Of a stretch of 10,946 nt of DNA, positions 6,273 through 10,946 are shown piece after piece. The notes beneath the pieces were generated by a model. It did not search any database and was not told the origin of the DNA. It was given only the letters and a program-made list of their open reading frames with translations. The first letter of the stretch is position 1. The number at the start of each line of letters is the position of its first letter. Both the position numbers and the translations under genes were made by a program. Origin of the DNA: Nitrospirota bacterium (GTDB lineage: Bacteria; Nitrospirota; JAOUDF01); assembly GCA_029859385.1 (NCBI GenBank), contig JAOUDF010000069.1:1-10946 (forward strand), given 5' to 3'.

Positions 6273-6484
6273 GCGTCAGGCACCACAAAAAACTGGTCCA
6301 CGAAGGCAAATACCTGGCGGAAGTTGATGTCGAGTTAATCGATGCCGACACCGGCTGGGCTCCTTACATTTCGCTGGATGATGCTTACAAGCTGGATGAT
6401 GTCAGGGATGCGCTCCGTCGCGGCGACATCAAGGCCGCCTCTAACATGGCGAAAATATTCATCTTGACGCCGTTAGCCGCATAG
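6269..6484 (+). CDS. Small partner of the DUF4258 protein, putative antitoxin
   Basis: A 71-residue protein beginning MSVRHHKKLV, chosen because its ATG overlaps the upstream stop and lies behind AGGAG at 6257-6261. It has a basic N-terminus, a strand-like middle (KYLAEVDVELIDADTGW) and a helical segment YKLDDVRDALRRGDIKAASN, ending ILTPLAA. It looks like a recurring small partner of DUF4258 proteins, but I cannot give it a formal family name. I see no helix-turn-helix with confidence, so it may neutralise by direct binding rather than by repression. No terminator follows; the next 130 nt contain only small palindromes. Confidence 0.68.
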   Translation: MSVRHHKKLVHEGKYLAEVDVELIDADTGWAPYISLDDAYKLDDVRDALRRGDIKAASNMAKIFILTPLAA

Positions 6485-6616
6485 CAAGACGCAATCGGCA
6501 AGTGTATTGTGCCTCCACGGAGCCGGAATTACCAGTGCTCGGCAGCGCTGATTTCGCCGGATCATCGGCGTCCCCAAAATCGTTTGTTGGCAAACGCTCT
6601 TAAAGTTGCGCGGACA

Positions 6617-7117
6617 ATGATCACCCTGAGAGACTACACCAAAGCCGATATCGCCCGGCTCGTTGCGCTGGCGAATAATGAAAACGTCTCGCGCTATCTC
6701 ATCGATACCTTTCCCTATCCCTACACGCAAAAGGATGCGGAATGGTGGATAGAGACGGGGGCGAAGGAGAATGGCTCGGTAACGAAGGTTATCGAGTATG
6801 GCGGCGAGTTTGTCGGTAGCGTTGGGATAAAGCCCCAAACAGGCTGGCAAAGCCACACGGCTGAGATCGGCTATTGGCTCGGCGAAGAATACTGGGGCAG
6901 GGGGATCGCCACCGAGGCGCTGAGGCTCATGACGGAGATTGCCTTCTCGGAGATGGGCTTCAAAAAACTGTTCGCGCCGGTCCTTGAACCTAACAGGGCG
7001 TCCATGAGGGTGCTTGAAAAGAACGGGTATCTGCTGGAGGGGGTTTTGAGAAAAGAGTGTTTCAAAGGCGGGCACTATTTTGACGGATATTACTATGCCA
7101 GAGTTTCTTTGCCCTGA
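6617..7117 (+). CDS. GNAT family N-acetyltransferase (RimJ/RimL-like)
   Basis: Acetyl-CoA-dependent acetyltransferase of 166 residues in the RimJ/RimL-type GNAT branch (N-terminal amine or small-molecule acceptors); substrate unknown. MITLRDYTKADI at the start is the usual beta1-alpha1 opening and fixes the start at 6617. The pyrophosphate-binding segment is GEEYWGRGIATEALR at 89-103, where RGIA supplies the loop after strand beta4. LEPNRASMRVLEKNGY at 123-138 contains the Asn126 and Ser129 typical of the family. The C-terminus reads GHYFDGYYYARVSLP. Ribosome binding site is weak (GCGCGGA). From about residue 72 onward the gene is nearly repeated at 8449-8742, beyond the ATPase gene. A longer upstream frame to 6509 adds unrelated residues and is not used. 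Confidence 0.88.
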   Translation: MITLRDYTKADIARLVALANNENVSRYLIDTFPYPYTQKDAEWWIETGAKENGSVTKVIEYGGEFVGSVGIKPQTGWQSHTAEIGYWLGEEYWGRGIATEALRLMTEIAFSEMGFKKLFAPVLEPNRASMRVLEKNGYLLEGVLRKECFKGGHYFDGYYYARVSLP

Positions 7118-7168
7118 AGTAATAATGAGGAGCTTTGAATCAAATTATCCGGGCCTGATCCCGAAGGT
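6829..7168 (+). repeat. Direct repeat copy 1 (GNAT 3' half plus tail)
   Basis: The stretch from about codon 72 of the GNAT gene to 50 nt past its stop is repeated at 8455-8783. Coding parts differ mainly at third codon positions. The tail 7133-7168 (CTTTGAATCAAATTATC onward) also has a counterpart, with about a dozen bases missing just after the stop in the other copy. Confidence 0.8.
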
Positions 7169-7191
7169 GAGATGCGATATCTCTTTTTGAA

Positions 7192-7222
7192 TTGACAGTA
7201 AAGTCGTCATTTGTCATATAAT
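7192..7222 (+). promoter_or_regulatory. Promoter of the AAA/DUF4143 ATPase gene
   Basis: Perfect TTGACA (7192-7197) and perfect TATAAT (7217-7222) with a 19-nt spacer, slightly long. Transcription would begin near 7229, leaving a leader of about 20 nt with GGAGGGAGG before ATG 7250. Its location argues against starting the gene at any upstream codon. Confidence 0.6.
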
Positions 7223-7227
7223 ATGAC
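7213..7227. promoter_or_regulatory. Palindromic operator candidate over the -10 box
   Basis: GTCATAT-A-ATATGAC is a perfect 7-bp inverted repeat with a single central base, and it completely contains the TATAAT hexamer. A repressor bound here would block RNA polymerase. The regulator is unknown; autoregulation or a TA-type regulator in the region is possible. Confidence 0.45.
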
Positions 7228-7249
7228 GATGCTATCGTCGGAGGGAGGT

Positions 7250-8395
7250 ATGGAACAGGAGCTATACATAAACAGGGCACTTGACCTGCCGGCGATTCTG
7301 GAGAAGAAATCGCTGTTTCTTTTAGGCCCCCGACAGACGGGCAAGACCTCGCTGATTCGCCATACGCTCACCACAGTAAAGGTCTATGACCTGCTGGACA
7401 CCTCGTTGTTTCTCGCTATGAGTCAGAATCCCGGCAGGCTGGCGCAGGAACTTACGGCCAAAGACCGCTTTGTAGTGATAGATGAGATACAGCGGCTGCC
7501 GATCCTGTTGAACGAGGTTCATAGATTAATTGAAAATCAGGGTGTCCGATTTTTACTTACCGGTTCAAGCGCTCGCAAACTGCGCAGTGGTGGGGTGAAT
7601 CTGCTCGGCGGAAGGGCTCGCACAAAATATCTTCATCCATTGACCCGCCGCGAGTTGGGTGGCAGCTTTGATCTGCACAAGGCAATTGAGAGGGGCCTGC
7701 TTCCATCAATCTACTTTTCAGATGATCCCCGAGCTGACCTGGAGGCCTATGCCGGTTCATATCTTCAACAGGAAATAATCGCCGAGGGGCTTACGCGCAA
7801 TGTGCCTGCATTCAGCAGGTTTCTGAAGGTGGCCGCTCTCTGCAACGGCACTATCGTGAATTTTACGAATGTCGCCAGTGATGCCCAGGTACCTCGTACG
7901 ACGGTATATGAGTATTTCGATATCCTCAAGGATACCCTCGTACTGCACGAACTTCCTGCCTGGCGGCAGTCGGTAAAACGCAAGCCGCTTGCATCTTCCA
8001 AGTACTATTTCTTTGATGTGGGGATTGTAGGGCAGTTGCAAGGCCGTCTATTTAAACCCGGCACGCCGGAATTCGGCGGCGCGTTCGAGACGTACATAAT
8101 GCATGAACTGCGAAGCTATTGCGATTACCTCTCCGGCGAACCGCTTAGTTACTGGAGGTCTACATCGGGCTTTGAAGTGGATTTTATACTTGCTGACCAC
8201 ACGGCCATAGAGGTAAAGGCAAAGGATAATGTGGCAGCGCAGGACCTGAAATCACTGAAGGCATTGCGGGAAGAGGGCGCACTGAAACATTATGTGTGCG
8301 TCTCCCTCGAACCCCGCGCCCGGATGGTTGACGGCATTCATATACTGCCGTATGAAGAGTTTCTTGAACGTATCTGGAGCGGAGAATTTTGTTGA
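7250..8395 (+). CDS. AAA family ATPase with C-terminal DUF4143 domain
   Basis: A 381-residue ATPase of the AAA_14/DUF4143 type, common in bacterial and archaeal accessory regions and of unresolved function. The N-terminal ATPase has Walker A GPRQTGKTS at 26-34, Walker B FVVIDEIQ at 74-81 and a sensor-like LLTGSS at 102-107. A winged-helix-like segment around 200-235 (TNVASDAQVPRTTVYEYFDIL) follows. The C-terminal DUF4143 part contains GFEVDFIL...AIEVKAKD, giving Asp311, Glu321 and Lys323, a PD-(D/E)xK nuclease-like pattern. That residue pattern is visible, but nuclease activity in this family is not established. ATG 7250 is chosen because GGAGGGAGG precedes it and a strong promoter lies just upstream. 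The gene sits between a complete GNAT gene and a truncated copy of it. Confidence 0.9.
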   Translation: MEQELYINRALDLPAILEKKSLFLLGPRQTGKTSLIRHTLTTVKVYDLLDTSLFLAMSQNPGRLAQELTAKDRFVVIDEIQRLPILLNEVHRLIENQGVRFLLTGSSARKLRSGGVNLLGGRARTKYLHPLTRRELGGSFDLHKAIERGLLPSIYFSDDPRADLEAYAGSYLQQEIIAEGLTRNVPAFSRFLKVAALCNGTIVNFTNVASDAQVPRTTVYEYFDILKDTLVLHELPAWRQSVKRKPLASSKYYFFDVGIVGQLQGRLFKPGTPEFGGAFETYIMHELRSYCDYLSGEPLSYWRSTSGFEVDFILADHTAIEVKAKDNVAAQDLKSLKALREEGALKHYVCVSLEPRARMVDGIHILPYEEFLERIWSGEFC

Positions 8396-8448
8396 TTGGA
8401 CGCGCCTTCATGTCGACTATCGACGACTTGTGAAACAACGTCCCGCAG

Positions 8449-8742
8449 ATTAAAAAAGCTCAAACAGGCCGGCAACGCCACACGGCAGAGATCGGCTATT
8501 GGATCGGCGAAGAATACTGGGGCAGAGGAATCGCCACCGAGGCGCTGAGACTCATGACGGAGATTGCCTTCTCGGAGATGGGTTTCAAAAAGCTGTTCGC
8601 GCCGGTCCTTGAGCCTAACAGGGCTTCCATGAGAGTGCTTGAAAAGAACGGGTATCTGCTGGAGGGAGTTTTGAGAAAAGAGTGTTTCAAAGGCGGGCAC
8701 TATTTTGATGGATATTACTATGCCAGGCTTTGTTTGTCCTGA
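8449..8742 (+). pseudogene. 5'-truncated GNAT acetyltransferase paralogue
   Basis: The frame from ATT 8449 to TGA 8740-8742 encodes about the last 97 residues of a protein nearly identical to the GNAT protein at 6617-7117, including EEYWGRGIATEALRLMTEIA and LEPNRASM. The N-terminal 70 residues, with the first helix and strands of the fold, are gone; an in-frame TGA at 8431 lies just upstream. An internal ATG at 8554 could give 62 residues but would lack the acetyl-CoA loop. Most base differences from the intact copy are silent, with a few amino-acid changes (for instance Leu to Ile before GEEYW and VSLP to LCLS at the end). This copy evidently evolved as a working gene before losing its 5' part. 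Confidence 0.82.
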
Positions 8743-8783
8743 AGGGCCTTTAAATCAAGTTATCAAAGCCTGATTCCAAGGGC
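8455..8783 (+). repeat. Direct repeat copy 2 (GNAT remnant plus tail)
   Basis: Partner of the repeat at 6829-7168. Homology continues past the stop into CTTTAAATCAAGTTATC and CCTGATTCC, then ends, so the repeated unit is longer than the coding part. Confidence 0.75.
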
Positions 8784-8890
8784 TCCATACCTGGGGACCA
8801 TTCCAGCACCCCGATTATTCCAGTCACGTAGACCATTCTCCCGCCGGCGAGCAGCGGCATAATCTGTAGCTTCGGATAAAAGAGCGACAT
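8750..8890 (-). CDS. Possible 46-aa minus-strand small protein or gene remnant
   Basis: Read on the minus strand, ATG 8890 to TAA 8750 encodes 46 residues including MPLLAGGRMVYVTGIIGVLE and ending GFDNLI. The composition looks protein-like: a hydrophobic VYVTGIIGVLEW stretch and GC-biased third positions. AAGGA lies 9 nt before the ATG. The frame stays open a further 43 codons upstream without a start, so it might be the 3' end of a longer decayed gene. The last codons lie in the GNAT repeat tail, whose other copy reads SGPDNLI in the same frame. I do not recognise the family, and chance cannot be excluded. Confidence 0.25.
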   Translation of the reverse strand: MSLFYPKLQIMPLLAGGRMVYVTGIIGVLEWSPGMEPLESGFDNLI

Positions 8891-8985
8891 CCATTGTTGT
8901 CCTTGTGTCGTATTTACATACCAAAAAAGTGTTTTACAAATGATGCTTGGTTGGGTAGAGTTTGGAGACTGCTGGTGCCAAAGTG

Positions 8986-9013
8986 TTGCATTGCTGGCCT
9001 TGTCAATTATAAA
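8986..9013 (+). promoter_or_regulatory. Candidate promoter of the kinase-TPR pair
   Basis: TTGCAT (8986-8991) and TATAAA (9008-9013) are spaced by 16 nt, giving a start near 9020 and a short leader with TAGGAG before ATG 9045. A second option upstream is TTTACA (8933-8938) with TAGAGT (8956-8961) at 17 nt. Confidence 0.4.
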
Positions 9014-9044
9014 GAATTGTCCTCAGTGGAATAGGAGATTAAGA

Positions 9045-10094
9045 ATGCAAGATGTGCCCTTGGCTTCGCGACTCGAAGGATTAATAATCGATAAGTGGAA
9101 AATAATTAAAAAACGGCTCAAGACTGCTGATGATAATAGTGGGGTATTTTCAAGTTGTTATGAAGTTGAAAATGTGGAGAATGGGCAAACAGGTTTCTTG
9201 AAAGCCATTAACTATAAATACGCATTTAATGTATTAATGCCCGGTGCCAGTTCAATCGATTTGTTGCATAAATTGACTGCAAGTTATCAGTATGAAAAAG
9301 AACTGCTAGATTTTTGCAATGACAAGAAAATGTCTAGAATAGTTTCTGCCATTGCGCATGGGGAATATAGAGACCCTAGTGAACCGTATCCAGTACCGTA
9401 TCTGGTATTTGAAATTGCAAGTGGCAGCCTTAAGAATCTTGTGCAACAAAAGCGTTTCGATTTAGCTTGGAAGCTGGGTGCGATTCATGGATTTCTCGTC
9501 GGCTTATCCCAGTTGCATCAAGAGAATATAGTGCATCAAGACATTAAGCCGTCTAATATTCTTGTCTTTGGACAGGTTGCCTCAAAATTATCTGACCTTG
9601 GTAACGCGACTAAATTCGATAAAAGATCACCGCTTTGGGATGGCGATGGGCATTGCGGCGATATGGGGTATGCTCCGATAGAGCTTCTCTACGGTTATTG
9701 CAGCGTAAATTGGCAAACAAGAAGATTGGGCGCTGATTTGTTCATGGCTGGTGGGGTAATCACCTATTTAATTACGGATTCCAATTTTCTAACCCTAATG
9801 ATATCAAATACTCCTGAAACGTATCGCCCTCTGAATTGGGGTGGTTCATTTGATGAAGTTAAGCCGCACATACTGCAAGCATACAATGTAGCACTTGCTG
9901 AAGTAGTCGACAGAATAGATAGCCGTATAAGAGAACCTCTCGGCGAGATAATAGCGCAATTAACTCATCCAATTCCTGAACAGCGAGGAATTCCGAGAGG
10001 ATTTACCACAAGTCTACCTCAGTACTCGTTGCAACGATATATATCAATAGTTGATCGCTTAGCTAAGATGTTGGAATGGGGAAAAGATGAATAA
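9045..10094 (+). CDS. Divergent protein kinase-like protein
   Basis: A 349-residue cytosolic protein with a Hanks-type (eukaryotic-like) kinase fold over most of its length. Catalytic landmarks are present: Lys53 in GFLKAI (VAIK position), Glu84 or Glu86 in YEKEL (helix C), HQDIKPSN at 164-171 with Asp166, Lys168 and Asn171, and DLG at 184-186 for the DFG Asp. The activation segment ends in GYAPIELL at 208-215, and Asp231 in GADLFMAG matches the structural Asp of helix F. The glycine-rich loop is degenerate (NSGVFSSCYEVEN). It is therefore likely an active Ser/Thr kinase, although unusual. There is no transmembrane, PASTA or other sensor domain. ATG 9045 is chosen for the GGAG 8 nt upstream; the open frame extends to 8940 without support. 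It overlaps the next gene by 8 nt. AT-rich codon use contrasts with the left half. Confidence 0.82.
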   Translation: MQDVPLASRLEGLIIDKWKIIKKRLKTADDNSGVFSSCYEVENVENGQTGFLKAINYKYAFNVLMPGASSIDLLHKLTASYQYEKELLDFCNDKKMSRIVSAIAHGEYRDPSEPYPVPYLVFEIASGSLKNLVQQKRFDLAWKLGAIHGFLVGLSQLHQENIVHQDIKPSNILVFGQVASKLSDLGNATKFDKRSPLWDGDGHCGDMGYAPIELLYGYCSVNWQTRRLGADLFMAGGVITYLITDSNFLTLMISNTPETYRPLNWGGSFDEVKPHILQAYNVALAEVVDRIDSRIREPLGEIIAQLTHPIPEQRGIPRGFTTSLPQYSLQRYISIVDRLAKMLEWGKDE

Positions 10095-10946
10095 CGCTCA
10101 GCAAGATGCAAGAAGCCATGTCGTCCCCAAATGGCTAGAATATTCACAGGCTATAAAGAAGGGTGATTTAACCATCACCAGAAGAAATGCCTTTGAACCA
10201 AATAAAGCCACCAAGGAATGTCTGCAAAATGATTTATTAGAGTTTTACGAAACACCGACGTCTGAGTTGGCATGTCGTCTTATGGGGGCAGGTATTGTTA
10301 TTGGTGATAAACAACTTGCGCGCGATATGGCAACATTCCTCCAAAAAAAGGGTGGTGTGGATTCACTATCTCTTAAGCTGGCAGATCGAGTGCTAGATGA
10401 AAGTGACTCATATCCTGTCTTAGCAATTGATGAGCGAATTACAACACTCCGCCAGTGGGTTTCAAAGTATCCCAAAAGTCCTGTGTCATGGATAGAATTG
10501 TCTAGGGCTTTCACTATAAAAGGGAAAGATTTCAAAGCAGAGAGAGCAGCACTGGTTGCTCTGCAACTTGCACCATACGATCGTTATATTGTGCGATGTG
10601 CAGTGCGATTATTTTTGCACCTCGGCAAGTTCGAGCTTGCTCATTACTATATTAAGCGAGCAGTGAAACAGCACTTTGATCCTTGGTTGAAAGCAACTGA
10701 AATAAATGTCGCTTTGATAGCCCAGCAGCAGACACCCGAGTTTAAAAGATTTATTCCTCATGATCCGACCCTTAATGAGCTATTTCATTATTCAGAACTC
10801 ATTGAAAGTGCCGCTTACCTTGAACTCACTTCGGGTAACGAAAAAAGAGCAAAAAAACAGTTTAGGCTTGCGTGGAGGAATCCGAGTGACAATGTCATCA
10901 CGCACGCGGAATGGCTTCTTCGGAATAAGATACCAAGCTTAAGAGG
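10087..10946 (+). CDS. TPR-like helical protein paired with the kinase (partial, runs off the window)
   Basis: ATG 10087 overlaps the last codons of the kinase gene (ATGAATAA) behind GGGGAAAAG, so translation is coupled. At least 286 residues are encoded, with no stop before the window edge. The sequence is almost entirely helical in character. The stretches WIELSRAFTIKGKDFKAERA at 135-154, VRCAVRLFLHLGKFELAHYY at 169-188 and ESAAYLELTSGNEKRAKKQF at 240-259 follow the tetratricopeptide pattern of small and large residues with a Gly or Asn turn. Repeats at about 130-197 look best. The N-terminal 120 residues match nothing I know. TPR arrays bind partner proteins, so this is a plausible substrate, adaptor or effector of the kinase, but that is inference from the overlap. 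AT-rich like the kinase. Confidence 0.75.
   Translation, partial: MNNAQQDARSHVVPKWLEYSQAIKKGDLTITRRNAFEPNKATKECLQNDLLEFYETPTSELACRLMGAGIVIGDKQLARDMATFLQKKGGVDSLSLKLADRVLDESDSYPVLAIDERITTLRQWVSKYPKSPVSWIELSRAFTIKGKDFKAERAALVALQLAPYDRYIVRCAVRLFLHLGKFELAHYYIKRAVKQHFDPWLKATEINVALIAQQQTPEFKRFIPHDPTLNELFHYSELIESAAYLELTSGNEKRAKKQFRLAWRNPSDNVITHAEWLLRNKIPSLR

Larger units (their letters stand above)
8743..9044. other. Intergenic stretch before the kinase gene
   Basis: About 300 nt without an accepted gene. It contains the tail of the GNAT direct repeat, a possible minus-strand small frame (8750-8890) and two plus-strand promoter candidates. Composition shifts here from the GC-rich background to the AT-rich kinase region. 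Confidence 0.5.

Noticed and set aside
6581..6596. Palindrome CGTTTG-TTGG-CAAACG after the DUF4258 pair
   Set aside because: Only a 6-bp stem with no following T-run; too weak to call a terminator or an operator.
3687..7168. Integron cassette array suggested by DfrA1-like DHFR, TA pairs and GNAT genes all on one strand
   Set aside because: I looked for attC-like GTTRRRY/RYYYAAC pairs flanking the genes. Isolated GTTAG words (near 4166, 5782 and 6474) have no matching partner or imperfect stem, and no integrase or attI is in the window.
8554..8742. A separate 62-aa acetyltransferase gene
   Set aside because: It is the C-terminal piece of a GNAT fold without the acetyl-CoA-binding loop and is better described as part of the truncated paralogue.
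8940..9044. Upstream ATG start for the kinase
   Set aside because: The extra residues (many Cys and Trp) lack family character, candidate promoter elements fall inside this stretch, and only ATG 9045 has a Shine-Dalgarno.
10245..10535. 96-codon minus-strand frame
   Set aside because: It lies antisense to the TPR-like gene, whose frame is continuous and coupled to the kinase; the minus product is Ser/Arg-rich and has no recognisable features.
1..10946. tRNA, rRNA, CRISPR array or transposase
   Set aside because: I saw no cloverleaf, rRNA-like sequence, regularly spaced repeats or transposase/integrase motifs on either strand.

Overview
The window looks like chromosomal DNA of a Geobacter-like bacterium (Desulfuromonadia). 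The evidence is a periplasmic diheme cytochrome c peroxidase behind an RCKP-type rubredoxin-like mini-protein, GC-rich codon use across most genes, and a characteristic mix of small toxin-antitoxin pairs. This assignment rests on family recognition; no search was run.

Layout. Positions 1-1199 (+) hold the tail of an unknown cysteine-containing protein, a 36-residue rubredoxin-like protein and the diheme peroxidase, arranged as a translationally coupled redox/peroxide-defence operon that ends at a hairpin shared with a convergent operon. Positions 1235-3529 (-) hold a CaCA-type cation exchanger followed after 3 nt by a radical SAM enzyme. The exchanger leader carries a long inverted repeat that would bury its own ribosome binding site. 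Positions 3687-4160 (+) encode a dihydrofolate reductase that resembles the integron-borne trimethoprim-resistant DfrA1 group rather than ordinary chromosomal FolA. Positions 4269-4873 are a PIN-domain toxin with its small antitoxin, and 4922-5776 a two-domain rhodanese-type sulfurtransferase. Positions 5949-6484 are a DUF4258 protein overlapping a small partner, a second toxin-antitoxin-like pair.

From 6617 to 8790 a GNAT acetyltransferase gene and a 5'-truncated paralogue flank an AAA/DUF4143 ATPase. The ATPase has its own promoter, with a perfect palindrome over the -10 box. From about 8900 the DNA becomes much more AT-rich. It carries a divergent but apparently catalytically intact protein kinase overlapping a TPR-like helical protein that runs off the window.

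The right half (about 4.2 kb onward) reads as an accessory region: mostly plus-strand genes, two TA-like pairs, a duplicated and broken gene, a DUF4143 ATPase and a foreign-looking kinase-TPR pair. The kinase-TPR pair is the best candidate for an undescribed two-component unit, possibly defensive. That role is inferred from context only.
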